This document shows positions 1 through 8,130 of a stretch of 64,000 nucleotides of DNA, piece after piece (the stretch's first letter is position 1; every line of letters starts with the position of its first letter). The position numbers and the translations under genes are program-made. The notes beneath the pieces were generated by a model, which made no database searches, was not told the origin of the DNA, and was given only the letters and a program-made list of their open reading frames with translations. The DNA comes from Blastococcus sp. TF02-8 (GTDB lineage Bacteria; Actinomycetota; Actinomycetes; Mycobacteriales; Geodermatophilaceae). Where the stretch lies: contig NZ_QOHK01000002.1 of assembly GCF_003319175.1 (NCBI RefSeq), forward strand, positions 434,001 through 498,000, read 5' to 3'.

Positions 1-990
1 GCCCGGCGGTGGACCGGGTCGGACCTGGGCGCCGGGCGGGGGCTGGAGGAGGCCTACGCCTGGGGCTGGTCCGAGCACCGGCGGATCCTCGCCGAGCAGC
101 GGGTCGAGGCGGAGAAGGTGCAGCCGGGCGCCACGCCGATGGAGGCGATGCGCTGGCTCGCCACGTCCGGCCCGGCCGTCGAGGGCGTCGAGGCGATCCG
201 CGAGCGGCTGCAGCAGATGATGGACGACGCGATCGCCGAGCTCGACGGCACGCACTTCGACCTCGCCGACCCGGTGAAGCAGGTCGAGGCGATGATCGCT
301 CCGCCCGGCAGTGCCGCGGCGCCGTACTACACCCGCCCCGCGCAGGACTTCTCCCGGCCGGGGCGCACCTGGCTGCCCACCCTCGGCCGCACCCGGTTCC
401 CCCTGTGGGACCTCGTGTCGATCTGGTACCACGAGGGCGTTCCGGGCCACCACCTGCAGCTCGCGCAGTGGGCGCTGGTCTCCGGCGAGCTCTCGACCTA
501 CCAGACCTCGGTGGGCTCGGTCGGCGCCAACGTGGAGGGCTGGGCCCTCTACGCCGAGCGGCTCATGGACGAGCTGGGCTACTTCCGCGACCCGGGCGAG
601 CGGCTCGGTTTCCTCGACGCGCAGCAACTGCGCTCGGTCCGGGTGGTCATCGACATCGGCATGCACCTGGAGCTGCCGATCCCCGACGACGCCGAGGGCG
701 CGCTGGCCGAGCACCGCGGCCGCCCCTGGACGCCGGACCTGGCGCGGGCGTTCCTCGGCGAGCACTCCGGGGCCGAGGTCGCCTTCCTGGACAGCGAGCT
801 GGTGCGCTACCTCGGCATGCCGGGGCAGGCGATCAGCTACAAGCTCGGCGAGCGGGCCTGGCGGCAGGGCCGGGAGGCGGCGCAGCGGGCCCGGGGCGCC
901 GAGTTCGATCTCAAGGCCTGGCACATGGCCGCGCTGTCGCAGGGCTCGCTGGGCCTCGACGACCTCGAGGCGGAGCTGGCCCAGCTGTAA
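1..990 (+). CDS. DUF885 family metallopeptidase-like protein, C-terminal part (5' end outside window)
   Basis: The reading frame is open from the first base of the window and ends at a TAA, so only the last 329 residues are seen and the true start lies upstream. The fragment has the DUF885 hallmark HEGVPGHH at fragment residues 144-151, a zinc-type HExxxxHH motif preceded by WY, and conserved downstream helices (NVEGWALYAERL, then RSVRVVIDIGMH). DUF885 proteins are large cytoplasmic or exported proteins related to M32-like metallopeptidases; the substrate is unknown. The next gene runs towards it on the other strand, so this is the end of its transcription unit. Confidence 0.85.
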   Translation, partial: ARRWTGSDLGAGRGLEEAYAWGWSEHRRILAEQRVEAEKVQPGATPMEAMRWLATSGPAVEGVEAIRERLQQMMDDAIAELDGTHFDLADPVKQVEAMIAPPGSAAAPYYTRPAQDFSRPGRTWLPTLGRTRFPLWDLVSIWYHEGVPGHHLQLAQWALVSGELSTYQTSVGSVGANVEGWALYAERLMDELGYFRDPGERLGFLDAQQLRSVRVVIDIGMHLELPIPDDAEGALAEHRGRPWTPDLARAFLGEHSGAEVAFLDSELVRYLGMPGQAISYKLGERAWRQGREAAQRARGAEFDLKAWHMAALSQGSLGLDDLEAELAQL

Positions 991-1004
991 CGGGACGGGG
1001 TCGG

Positions 1005-1739
1005 TCAGCCGCGGGGCGGCACCGGGTTCACGGGGTCGTCGGCGTGGCCGACCCGGTCACCGGGGTCGGCGGGCACGACCTCCAGGCCCGGGGCGGCCAG
1101 CAGCTCGGCGACGCAGGCCTCGCTCCCGCCCACGTAGGTGCTCATCAGGTCGATGTCGGTGGCCACGACCCACGCGCGGTCGGCCGGCCACCAGAGGTTG
1201 GCGCTCTGCTCCGAGGGCTCCGGGGCGAGGTTGCGGACCGCGTCGGCGACCGAGCCGTGGGCCAGCACGACGTCACGTGCGCGGGGCAGCGGCAGGCGGG
1301 GGGCGCCACGGAGCTCGGCGGTGTCGTAGCCGAAGCCGGTCCACCGGCCGAAGCAGCAGTCCCCGGGGGTGCTGGTGTGGCGGCTCAGCACGGCGACCAT
1401 CCGGGCGGCGACCGTGCCCGGGAGGTGCCCCTCCGCGGGGGTGCCGTCCCAGGTGGGCGGCTGGCTGTCCTCGCTGGCGTACTCCCAGCCGCCGGTGACG
1501 GCGGGCCACTGCATCCGGGGGTGTGCGGTCGTCCCGTTCAACCGGGCGACGGCCGCCCAGGGGATCTCGACGTCGTCGTCGCCGTCGTAGCGGTAGGCCG
1601 GGTGCAGGACCCGTGCGTAGGCCGGGAACAGTGCCGGCACGAGCGACCCGACGGTGCTCCAGTGCGCGCGACCGACCGCCTCGGCGATCCAGGTGCCGAC
1701 GGCGACGTCCCGCAGGATCGGCAGGCCGCCGAGCTGCAC
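1005..1739 (-). CDS. conserved hypothetical protein (about 244 aa)
   Basis: I do not recognise a named family. The protein is acidic and Trp-rich (GTWIAEAVGRAHW, WEYASEDSQPPTW), has no signal peptide or membrane segment, and ends in a Pro/Asp-rich tail. I chose the GTG at 1739 because GGGGAGG lies just upstream on the minus strand and the conserved-looking sequence starts there (LGGLPILRDVAVGTW). An in-frame GTG at 1829 would add 30 low-complexity residues. The gene stands alone between convergent DUF885 and the nhaA terminal region. The compositional pattern and third-position GC support coding. Confidence 0.6.
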   Translation of the reverse strand: MQLGGLPILRDVAVGTWIAEAVGRAHWSTVGSLVPALFPAYARVLHPAYRYDGDDDVEIPWAAVARLNGTTAHPRMQWPAVTGGWEYASEDSQPPTWDGTPAEGHLPGTVAARMVAVLSRHTSTPGDCCFGRWTGFGYDTAELRGAPRLPLPRARDVVLAHGSVADAVRNLAPEPSEQSANLWWPADRAWVVATDIDLMSTYVGGSEACVAELLAAPGLEVVPADPGDRVGHADDPVNPVPPRG

Positions 1740-2059
1740 CTGACCTCCCCGGGGAACGGACAACCCCCGGGCTGTTCCGCGGCGCCCAGCCCTCGGTGAG
1801 GGGGAGCAGCACACGGGCCGACTGGACAATGGTCGGCGGCCCGGGGGTCGGGTGACTGTCCGGTTCTCGCTCGCCGCCGTACGACGGACGGGCGATTCGT
1901 GCCTCTCGTCCGGCTTCCACGCCGGACGGGCGGCCCATCTGGACGGCGGCTAGCGGACAGCCACCTCACGAGTCCTGTAGCTCAGCAAGTTACGGACCAC
2001 CTCCTCTCTCGTGTACGTCGAAAGTACGACCGGGGGAGCGGGCCCTGCAACCGGATTGC
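1740..2059. other. 320-bp intergenic region without a convincing gene
   Basis: This stretch lies upstream of the minus-strand hypothetical gene and downstream of nhaA. It should hold the promoter of the former and the terminator of the latter, but I see no strong -35/-10 pair and no stable hairpin followed by a T-run. A short tRNA-like string near 1978 does not fold into a cloverleaf. Open frames crossing it are extensions of neighbouring shadow frames. Confidence 0.5.
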
Positions 2060-3436
2060 TCAGCTGTCGGCGAACGGCCTGGTCGGGCCACCGGACGGCG
2101 TGTCGCTGGAGCCTCGCGTCCCCTCCGGGACGCGGTCGTCGACGGGATCCCAGGCGTCGGGGATGCCGTCGCTGTCGACGTCGGTGGTCTCCTCGAGCGC
2201 GATGCGCTTGTAGATGCGGTTGCGCGCCCGGAGGACGACGGTGGCCAGCAGCGCAGCGGTCAGCGTGCCCACCAGGACGCCCACCTTGACGTGCTCGTCG
2301 CGCTCGCTGCCCTGGCCGAACGCCAGCTCGCCGATCAGCAGCGAGACGGTGAACCCGATGCCGCCCAGCAGGGCCAGGCCGACCACGTCCCACCAGCTGA
2401 GGTCCTCGGCCAGCCGGGCACGGGTGAAGCGGGCCACCAGCCAGGTGGCCAGCGTGATCCCGACGGCCTTGCCGGCGACCAGCCCGACGACGATGCCGAC
2501 GGCGACGGGATCGGTCAGGGAGTCGGTGAGCCCGGAGAGGCCGCCCACGGTGACGCCGGCGGCGAAGAAGGCGAAGACGGGCACGGCCACGCCCGCCGAG
2601 ATGGGGCGGAACCGGTGCTCGAAGTGCTCGGCCATGCCGGGGCCGGCCTCGGGGCCACCGGCGGCCTGGCTGCGGATCACCGGGACGGTGAAGGCCAGCA
2701 GCACCCCGGCGACCGTGGCGTGCACGCCGGACTCGTGCACGAGCACCCAGGTGAGGACTGCCAGCGGGATCAGCAGCCACCAGGAACGGATGCGCTTCTG
2801 CACGAGGAGGCCGAACAGTGCCAGGGGGAGGAGCGCGAGCAGCAGCGGGGTGAGTGCGAGCGAGGAGGTGTAGAAGACCGCGATGATCGTGATCGCCAGC
2901 AGGTCGTCGACGACGGCCAGCGTCAGCAGGAACGTGCGCAGCGCGCTCGGCAGGTGGGTGCTGATGACGGCGAGCACCGCGAGCGCGAACGCGATGTCGG
3001 TGGCGGTGGGGATCGCCCAGCCGCCCAGCGCGCCGCCGTCGCGGAGGTTCACCAGGACGTAGAGGAGCGCCGGCACCGCCATGCCGCCCACTGCGGCGGC
3101 GACCGGGAGTGCCGCACGGCCGGCGTCGCGCAGGTCGCCGGCGACGAACTCCCGCTTGAGCTCGAGGCCGGCGACGAAGAAGAAGACCGCCAGCAGCCCG
3201 TCGGCCGCCCAGGTGCCCAGCGGCAGGTCGAGGTGCAGGGAGGAGGGCCCGACCTCCGTGTCGCGCAGTGACTCGTAGGCCTCCGCCCACGGTGAGTTGG
3301 CCCAGACCAGCGCGAGCACGGTGCCGACCAGCAGCAGGACGCCACCGACGGTCTCCTTGCGGAGCACCGAGGCGATCCGGCTGGCCTCGGTCCAGGAGCC
3401 GCGTCCGAACAGGCGACCGGTGGCGGGGGAGGACAT
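2060..3436 (-). CDS. nhaA: Na+/H+ antiporter NhaA with an unusual C-terminal tail
   Basis: NhaA exchanges external protons for internal Na+ (or Li+) at the cytoplasmic membrane and keeps Na+ and pH homeostasis. The 458-residue product has the family pattern of about 12 membrane segments, with GLELKREF after the early helices, [13 protein letters not shown] (the Asp pair of the ion site, TDIAFA) and [10 protein letters not shown]. The ATG at 3436 is placed just before the polar N-terminal stretch preceding TM1. The last 45 residues are not part of the transporter fold: they include [12 protein letters not shown] (residues 419-430), which resembles a thrombospondin type 3 / EF-hand-like calcium loop, followed by a Gly/Ser/Pro-rich tail. 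Normal NhaA proteins end soon after the last helix. Confidence 0.93.
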   Translation of the reverse strand: MSSPATGRLFGRGSWTEASRIASVLRKETVGGVLLLVGTVLALVWANSPWAEAYESLRDTEVGPSSLHLDLPLGTWAADGLLAVFFFVAGLELKREFVAGDLRDAGRAALPVAAAVGGMAVPALLYVLVNLRDGGALGGWAIPTATDIAFALAVLAVISTHLPSALRTFLLTLAVVDDLLAITIIAVFYTSSLALTPLLLALLPLALFGLLVQKRIRSWWLLIPLAVLTWVLVHESGVHATVAGVLLAFTVPVIRSQAAGGPEAGPGMAEHFEHRFRPISAGVAVPVFAFFAAGVTVGGLSGLTDSLTDPVAVGIVVGLVAGKAVGITLATWLVARFTRARLAEDLSWWDVVGLALLGGIGFTVSLLIGELAFGQGSERDEHVKVGVLVGTLTAALLATVVLRARNRIYKRIALEETTDVDSDGIPDAWDPVDDRVPEGTRGSSDTPSGGPTRPFADS

Positions 3437-3507
3437 GCGGGCGGCTCCAGGGGAGGGGTCGGGAAGGACGTTGCCGACCAGACTTCCCGGCGCACCGGTT
3501 GCCGAGG

Positions 3508-4356
3508 CTACCGGGCGAGCAGCTCCCGCACCCGCGCGGACAGGCCCCCGTCGTCGCGCCGGACGCCGTCCAGGGTGTGCACGGCCGCGGCACCCCGGAC
3601 ACCGGAGAGCAGCCACACGGCGTCGGCGGCGTGCAGGTCCTCGACCGTTCCGGGGGTGACCGCGGTCGGCCAGCCGTCGGCCTCGGCCTGCGCGAAGAGC
3701 CGCGCCTGGGTGGTGCCGGCGAGGATGCCGGTGTCCAGCGGCGGGGTGTGCAGCGTGCCGCCGGCGGCCCACACGACCGAGGAGGTCGGCCCCTCGAGCA
3801 GCCGGCCCTCGAGGCTGGTGAACACGACGTCGTCGGCCCCGACCGCGTGGGCGTGGCGCTGGGCGGCCATGTTGACCGCGTAGGAGAGCGTCTTGGCGCC
3901 GCCGAGCAGCCACGGTGCCGAGGCGCGGAAGTCCGCCGGGACGCCGAGGCCCAGGCTGACCACCGAGATGCCCTCGGTGCGCTGGCCCAGGGTGTCGGCG
4001 GGCACGGGGGCCAGCAGCGCGAGCGCCGTCGGCTCGTGGCCCTCACCCGGCCCGCGGGTGAGGAAGAGGCGGCAGACGCCCTCGTCGGCGGCCGGCCAGT
4101 CCGCGAGGACCGCGTCGATCAGCGCGCGCCAGGCGGCGTCCCCGGGGTGCGGGATGTCCAGCAGCCCGGCCGAGCGGACCAGCCGCGCGAGGTGGGCGTC
4201 GAGGCGGGGCGTGCCACCGTCCACCACGGCCACGGACTCGAAGACACCGTCGCCGCGGGCCAGGCCCTGGTCGAACGCCGTCACCACCGGCTGGTCGGCG
4301 GGCACGGCGACCGCCGCGCCGTCGCGCCAGACCGCCACCCTGCGCTGTTCCGTCAC
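3508..4356 (-). CDS. pabC: aminodeoxychorismate lyase / class IV aminotransferase (PabC-like)
   Basis: A PLP-dependent fold-type IV enzyme of 282 residues. The best reading is 4-amino-4-deoxychorismate lyase, which releases pyruvate to give p-aminobenzoate for folate. Lys155 (GGAKTLSYA) is the expected PLP lysine and Glu188 ([14 protein letters not shown]) the conserved glutamate near the PLP ring nitrogen. The start is the GTG at 4356, which has TGGAGG just ahead of it. The gene is divergent from the Fur-family gene with 39 bp between them. The folate-binding YgfZ-like protein next door supports a one-carbon link. A branched-chain or D-amino-acid aminotransferase of the same fold cannot be excluded by eye. 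Confidence 0.8.
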   Translation of the reverse strand: MTEQRRVAVWRDGAAVAVPADQPVVTAFDQGLARGDGVFESVAVVDGGTPRLDAHLARLVRSAGLLDIPHPGDAAWRALIDAVLADWPAADEGVCRLFLTRGPGEGHEPTALALLAPVPADTLGQRTEGISVVSLGLGVPADFRASAPWLLGGAKTLSYAVNMAAQRHAHAVGADDVVFTSLEGRLLEGPTSSVVWAAGGTLHTPPLDTGILAGTTQARLFAQAEADGWPTAVTPGTVEDLHAADAVWLLSGVRGAAAVHTLDGVRRDDGGLSARVRELLAR

Positions 4357-4383
4357 GACCTCCAGCCTGCCGCACCCGCGGCA

Positions 4384-4389
4384 TAGGCT
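4384..4389 (+). promoter_or_regulatory. -10 element (TAGGCT) of a leaderless promoter for the Fur-family gene
   Basis: TAGGCT ends 6 nt before the ATG at 4396, so transcription would begin at or next to the start codon. No good -35 is visible. The same spacing is seen in front of several other genes in this window. Confidence 0.5.
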
Positions 4390-4395
4390 CACGGC

Positions 4396-4854
4396 ATGGG
4401 TCCGGAGGAGGTCGCCGCGCCGCTCGCCGAGCAGCTGAGGGCGCGCGGGCTGCGGCTCACTCCTCAGCGGGCCCGGGTGCTGGCCGCCGTGAGCGCGCTG
4501 GCGCACGCGACGCCGGAGGCCATCGGCGCGCGGCTGCGTGACGAGGCGGGACCGGGTGGCAGCGCTCCCGACACCTCCACGATCTACCGCACGCTGGAAC
4601 TGCTGGAGAGCCTGGGCCTGGTCTGGCACACCCACCTGGGCCGCGGGGCGCCGGTCTACCACGCGGCGGAGCGTCCGCACCTGCACGTCGTGTGCGCCTC
4701 GTGCGGAGAGATCTCGTCCGCGGCTCCGAACCTGCTGGACCAGGCGGCGGAACGTCTGGCGGCCGATCTGGGTTTCACCGTCGACGTCGGCCACGTCGCC
4801 CTGTCCGGGACGTGCCGGAACTGCCGCGAACGAGCCGCTGAGGAAAAGCCGTGA
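4396..4854 (+). CDS. Fur-family metal-dependent transcriptional regulator
   Basis: A 152-residue Fur/Zur/PerR-type repressor. The N-terminal winged helix includes LRLTPQRARVLAAV and the recognition region TSTIYRTLELLESLGLV (residues 61-77). The C-terminal dimer domain has a metal-binding HLH (95-97) and two structural Zn pairs, Cys100/Cys103 and Cys140/Cys143. Which metal or oxidant it senses cannot be told from sequence alone. It overlaps the next gene by 4 bp (GTGA), so the two are translationally coupled. No iron or zinc transporter is adjacent. Confidence 0.9.
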   Translation: MGPEEVAAPLAEQLRARGLRLTPQRARVLAAVSALAHATPEAIGARLRDEAGPGGSAPDTSTIYRTLELLESLGLVWHTHLGRGAPVYHAAERPHLHVVCASCGEISSAAPNLLDQAAERLAADLGFTVDVGHVALSGTCRNCRERAAEEKP

Positions 4855-5960
4855 CCGTGACCCCTTCACCCCTGCTGTCCCGCTCCGGCGCCGTGCCGGA
4901 GGAGGGCGGCGCGGTCGCGCTGCACTACGGCGACCCGCTGCGGGAGCAGTGGAGCCTCGCCGAGGGCGCCGGGCTGGTCGACCGCAGCGACCGAGACGTC
5001 CTCGTCGTCCCCGGGGCCGACCGGCTGTCCTGGTTGCACAGCATCACCAGCCAGCACTTCGAGCAGCTCGGGGACGGAGCCGGCAGCGAGGCGCTCGTGC
5101 TGTCCCCGAACGGGCACGTCGAGCACCACCTCGTGGTCGCGGAGCTCGGCGGCACCACCTGGGCCGACGTCGAGCCCGGCACGGGCGCGGCGCTGCTCGC
5201 CTCCCTCGAGCGGATGCGGTTCATGCTCCGCGTCGAGCCGCAGCTGGTCACCGGGGCGTGGGGGGTGCTGAGCCTCGTCGGCCCGCAGGGACCCGCCGTC
5301 CTGGCCACCGCCGGGCTCCCCGTCCCGGAGCGCGAGTACGCGGTCGCTGCGAACGGTGCCGGGTTCGTGCGCCGCATGCCGGCGATCGGCGACGGCGGGG
5401 CAGTGGTGTTCGACCTCGTGGTCCCGCGCCCCGACCTGGCCGCGGTCGCCGACGTCCTGCTCGCCGCAGGGGCCGTGGTCGCGGGCTCGTCGGCGTTCGA
5501 GGCACTGCGCGTGGAGGCCCGCCGGCCGCGGTTCGGCGTCGACAGCGACCACCGCACCATCCCGAACGAGCTGGAGTGGCTGAGCACCGCCGTCCACCTG
5601 GAGAAGGGCTGCTACCGCGGGCAGGAGACCGTCGCGCGGGTGCACAACCTGGGCCGGCCGCCGCGGCGACTGGTGCTCCTGCACCTCGACGGCGTGAGCG
5701 AGGACCTGCCGCAGCCCGGGGCCGAGGTGCTCGCGGGCACGCGCGCCGTCGGGCGGGTCGGCACCGTGGTGCGCCACCACGAGCTGGGCGTCGTCGCGCT
5801 GGCGCTGGTGAAGCAGTCGGTCGCCCCCGATGCCGCGCTCGTCGTCGGCGGCTCCACCGCCGCCATCGACCCCGACGACGCGCCCGCCGACCTCGACGAC
5901 ACCCGGGCGGCGGCGCGCGACCGGATCCGGGCGCTCCGGTCTGCGACGATCGGGAAGTGA
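4851..5960 (+). CDS. ygfZ: YgfZ/GcvT-domain folate-binding protein
   Basis: A 369-residue member of the YgfZ group of the GcvT (aminomethyltransferase) superfamily. YgfZ proteins bind tetrahydrofolate and help iron-sulphur cluster proteins to mature or be repaired. The signature K-G-C-Y-x-G-Q-E is at residues 252-259 and contains the conserved Cys. An N-terminal stretch with WLHSITSQ is typical of the family. The start is a GTG within the GTGA overlap with the Fur-family gene. Its position next to pabC and a Fur-type regulator fits an iron-sulphur/folate theme. Confidence 0.88.
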   Translation: MTVTPSPLLSRSGAVPEEGGAVALHYGDPLREQWSLAEGAGLVDRSDRDVLVVPGADRLSWLHSITSQHFEQLGDGAGSEALVLSPNGHVEHHLVVAELGGTTWADVEPGTGAALLASLERMRFMLRVEPQLVTGAWGVLSLVGPQGPAVLATAGLPVPEREYAVAANGAGFVRRMPAIGDGGAVVFDLVVPRPDLAAVADVLLAAGAVVAGSSAFEALRVEARRPRFGVDSDHRTIPNELEWLSTAVHLEKGCYRGQETVARVHNLGRPPRRLVLLHLDGVSEDLPQPGAEVLAGTRAVGRVGTVVRHHELGVVALALVKQSVAPDAALVVGGSTAAIDPDDAPADLDDTRAAARDRIRALRSATIGK

Positions 5961-5985
5961 CCGCGGCGGGCGGCTGACCTACGCT
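5957..5985 (+). promoter_or_regulatory. candidate promoter for the RsiG gene (GTGACC-17-TACGCT)
   Basis: GTGACC at 5957-5962 and TACGCT at 5980-5985 are 17 bp apart. The predicted start point near 5992 gives a 33-nt leader with AGGAGG at 6012-6017. It suggests that rsiG has its own promoter despite lying 64 bp behind the YgfZ gene. Confidence 0.45.
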
Positions 5986-6024
5986 CGCCCGGCGCCCGTC
6001 GACCACGCACCAGGAGGCCGCCCC

Positions 6025-6585
6025 GTGAGTCCGAAGCCGTCCCCCGCCGGGGGTGCCGCCGTCGACGCGCTGCTGGACCCGTCGTTCCTCGAGAGCGCCG
6101 TGCAGCGGCCGATGGGTGATGTGCGCCGGCTGCGCCGCGAGGCCGAGCAGCAGGAGGTCAACCTCTCCTACACCCGCCGCCTGCTCCAGGGGCGGCTGGA
6201 CATCGTGCGCCGCGAGCTGCAGCGCCGCGCCGAGCACGACGGGCGGTCCCTGGTCGATCTGCTCCCGGAGATCCTCGCCGAGAAGGGCCGGGGCCCCGCG
6301 CACGGTCTGGGGCGGCACCAGACCGTGCAGCCGGCCAACCCGGAGGAGTACGAGTCCTGGGTCAACTCGCTGACCCCCGGGGCGGACCTGTCGGCGATAA
6401 CCGACCTGACGGACAAGAAGCTCGAGGCGGCCGCGCGCTCGCTCGCCGACGCCGAGAAGGGCCTCTCGGAGCGGCGCCGCGGCGTGCAGCAGGTCATGGA
6501 CGGGCTGGCCGCCGAGCTGGGCCGCCGCTACCGGGACGGCGAGGCCGACGTGGCCGCCCTCCTCGCCGACGAGGGTCGACACTGA
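6025..6585 (+). CDS. rsiG: RsiG-type anti-sigma factor with two c-di-GMP-binding motifs
   Basis: The 186-residue product is mostly helical with coiled-coil character. It carries the RsiG signature E(X)3S(X)2R(X)3Q(X)3D twice: Glu44-Ser48-Arg51-Gln55-Asp59, and Glu144-Ser148-Arg151-Gln155-Asp159. In Streptomyces, RsiG is a cytoplasmic anti-sigma factor that, armed with a c-di-GMP dimer clamped by these two motifs, sequesters the FliA-family sigma factor WhiG. The start is the GTG at 6025, with AGGAGG 7 nt upstream. The sigma partner is not in this window. Identification rests on the motif pair and helical layout. The function in this organism (sporulation, motility or another sigma target) is inferred. 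Confidence 0.85.
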   Translation: MSPKPSPAGGAAVDALLDPSFLESAVQRPMGDVRRLRREAEQQEVNLSYTRRLLQGRLDIVRRELQRRAEHDGRSLVDLLPEILAEKGRGPAHGLGRHQTVQPANPEEYESWVNSLTPGADLSAITDLTDKKLEAAARSLADAEKGLSERRRGVQQVMDGLAAELGRRYRDGEADVAALLADEGRH

Positions 6586-6593
6586 ACTGGCCG

Positions 6594-7547
6594 GTGAACC
6601 CCGTCCTCGTCGAGGTCCGGCGCTCGGGGTTCCTGGAGTCGGTGCACCGGGGGTCGCTCGTCGTCCTGGACGCCGCCGGGCAGGTGACCTTCGCCGCCGG
6701 CGCCGTGGACCGGCCCACGCTGCCCCGGTCGTCGAACAAGCCGGTGCAGGCGACGGTTCTGCTCGCGGCCGGCTGGACGCCGGGCTCGGGCGAGGAACTG
6801 GCCATCGCGGCCGGCTCGCACAGCGGCGAGGACGGCCACCGCGAGACCGCGGCCGCGATCCTGGCCGCGGCCGGCCTGGCCCCCGAGGCGCTCGGCTGCC
6901 CGCCGGCGCTGCCGCAGCACGAGCCGACGAAGGCGGCCTGGCTGGCCGCCGGGCGCGCCCCGGAGCGGCTGGCCATGAACTGCTCGGGCAAGCACGCGGG
7001 CATGCTCGCCGCCTGCGTGGCGGCCGGCTGGCCGACCGAGGGCTACCTGTCCCGGGAGCACCCGCTGCAGCAGGCGATCGAGGCGCGGCTGGCCGAGGCC
7101 GCGGGCGAGCCGGTGACGGCGGTCGTCGTCGACGGCTGCGGAGCGCCGCAGCACGCGCTCTCGGTGACGGGGCTGGCCCGGGGGGTGCTCTCGCTGGTGC
7201 AGTCGGCCGAGGGCACCGGTGAGCGCTCGGTGGCCGACGCCATGCGGGCGAACCCGTGGTTCGTGGCCGGCACCGGTCGTGAGGACACCGACCTCATGCG
7301 CGCGGTCCCGGGGCTGCTGGTCAAGGGCGGCGCCGACGGCGTGCACGTGGCCGCGCTGCCCGGGGCCGGGGTGGTCGCGCTCAAGCTCGACGACGGCGGC
7401 GACCGCGGACGCACACCCGCCCTCGCCGCCGGGCTCCGCCGTCTCGGCGTTCCGGCCGAGGTGCTTGCTCCCTGGGCGCGCACACCGGTCGGCGGCGGCG
7501 ACGGTGTGGTCGGCGACGTCCGGGAATCCGCGGATCTAAACGCCTGA
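6594..7547 (+). CDS. asparaginase II family protein
   Basis: A 317-residue protein of the AsnA/L-asparaginase II family common in Actinobacteria and Rhizobium, unrelated to the E. coli-type enzymes. Landmarks are RSGFLESVHRGS near the N-terminus, the Ser/Lys motif RSSNKPVQA, AAGSHSGEDGH, MNCSGKHAGML and VDGCGAPQHALS. It is expected to hydrolyse L-asparagine to aspartate and ammonia in the cytoplasm. The GTG start at 6594 lies 8 bp after the rsiG stop, so it may be read from the rsiG transcript. Confidence 0.88.
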   Translation: MNPVLVEVRRSGFLESVHRGSLVVLDAAGQVTFAAGAVDRPTLPRSSNKPVQATVLLAAGWTPGSGEELAIAAGSHSGEDGHRETAAAILAAAGLAPEALGCPPALPQHEPTKAAWLAAGRAPERLAMNCSGKHAGMLAACVAAGWPTEGYLSREHPLQQAIEARLAEAAGEPVTAVVVDGCGAPQHALSVTGLARGVLSLVQSAEGTGERSVADAMRANPWFVAGTGREDTDLMRAVPGLLVKGGADGVHVAALPGAGVVALKLDDGGDRGRTPALAAGLRRLGVPAEVLAPWARTPVGGGDGVVGDVRESADLNA

Positions 7548-7599
7548 ACGGCACGTTCGTCGTGTGAGGGTCTTCACGCCGATGTGCTAACTCCTCCGC

Positions 7600-7628
7600 T
7601 TGCAACTGCTAGCACTCGGGGCTAGCGT
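7600..7628 (+). promoter_or_regulatory. leaderless promoter TTGCAA-17-TAGCGT with two GCTAGC repeats
   Basis: TTGCAA (7600-7605) and TAGCGT (7623-7628) are 17 bp apart. The predicted start point coincides with the GTG at 7636, 7 nt beyond the -10. The self-palindromic hexamer GCTAGC occurs at 7608-7613 and 7621-7626, the second copy overlapping the -10. This is a candidate operator for the XRE regulator that follows. Confidence 0.55.
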
Positions 7629-7635
7629 CGGTGAC

Positions 7636-8100
7636 GTGCAGACCCCCGGTGAGTTCGTCCGCGAGCAGGTGACGACGGTCCGCGAGAAGGTGGACCGGGT
7701 CGCCGGCAGCGTGGCCGAGACGGTCGCCGAGGCGCCCAGCGTCTCCGCCGTCAGCTCGTCGGTGGGGGACTTCATCCGCGAGCAGCGCAGTGCTGCCCGG
7801 GTGTCGCTGCGCGAACTGGCCCGCAGCGCGGGGGTCAGCAACCCGTACCTGTCCCAGGTGGAGCGGGGTCTCCGGAAGCCGTCAGCGGAGATCCTCGCCT
7901 CGATCGCCCGGGGCCTGAAGATCTCGGCCGAATCGCTCTACGAGCAGGCGGGGATCCTCGACCGGCGCTCCGGGAACCCGGACACCGTGGCGGCGATCCG
8001 CTCGGACGACGCGCTGTCCGAACGACACAAGGCCGTGCTGCTCGAGCTCTACGAGACCTACGTCCGGGAGCACCGGGCCACCGCGCCGGCCGCCGGCTGA
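7636..8100 (+). CDS. XRE-family helix-turn-helix regulator (Rv0474-like)
   Basis: A 154-residue DNA-binding protein. An N-terminal amphipathic stretch of about 45 residues precedes the Cro/CI-type domain (SLRELARSAGVSNPYLSQVERGLRKPS, with ILASIARGLKIS following), and a short acidic tail ends it. The order XRE regulator, HbhA-like protein, DUF2516 protein matches Rv0474-hbhA-Rv0476 of Mycobacterium. Start GTG 7636 was chosen because an excellent promoter places the transcript start there, giving a leaderless mRNA; upstream in-frame codons lie inside the promoter. It may regulate itself and the adhesin-like gene 30 bp downstream. Confidence 0.82.
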   Translation: MQTPGEFVREQVTTVREKVDRVAGSVAETVAEAPSVSAVSSSVGDFIREQRSAARVSLRELARSAGVSNPYLSQVERGLRKPSAEILASIARGLKISAESLYEQAGILDRRSGNPDTVAAIRSDDALSERHKAVLLELYETYVREHRATAPAAG

Positions 8101-8130
8101 ACCCCCACCCCACACCCCGAAGGAGTCGAC

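Noticed and set aside
1975-2050. tRNA-like string (GTAGCTCAGC) near the nhaA end
   Set aside because: The D-arm-like letters are there, but no acceptor, anticodon or T-arm stems can be paired around them.
1950-4046. Long minus-strand open frame across nhaA and pabC
   Set aside because: It is Arg/Pro/Ala-rich, out of frame with clear family matches to NhaA and PabC, and is explained by high third-position GC.
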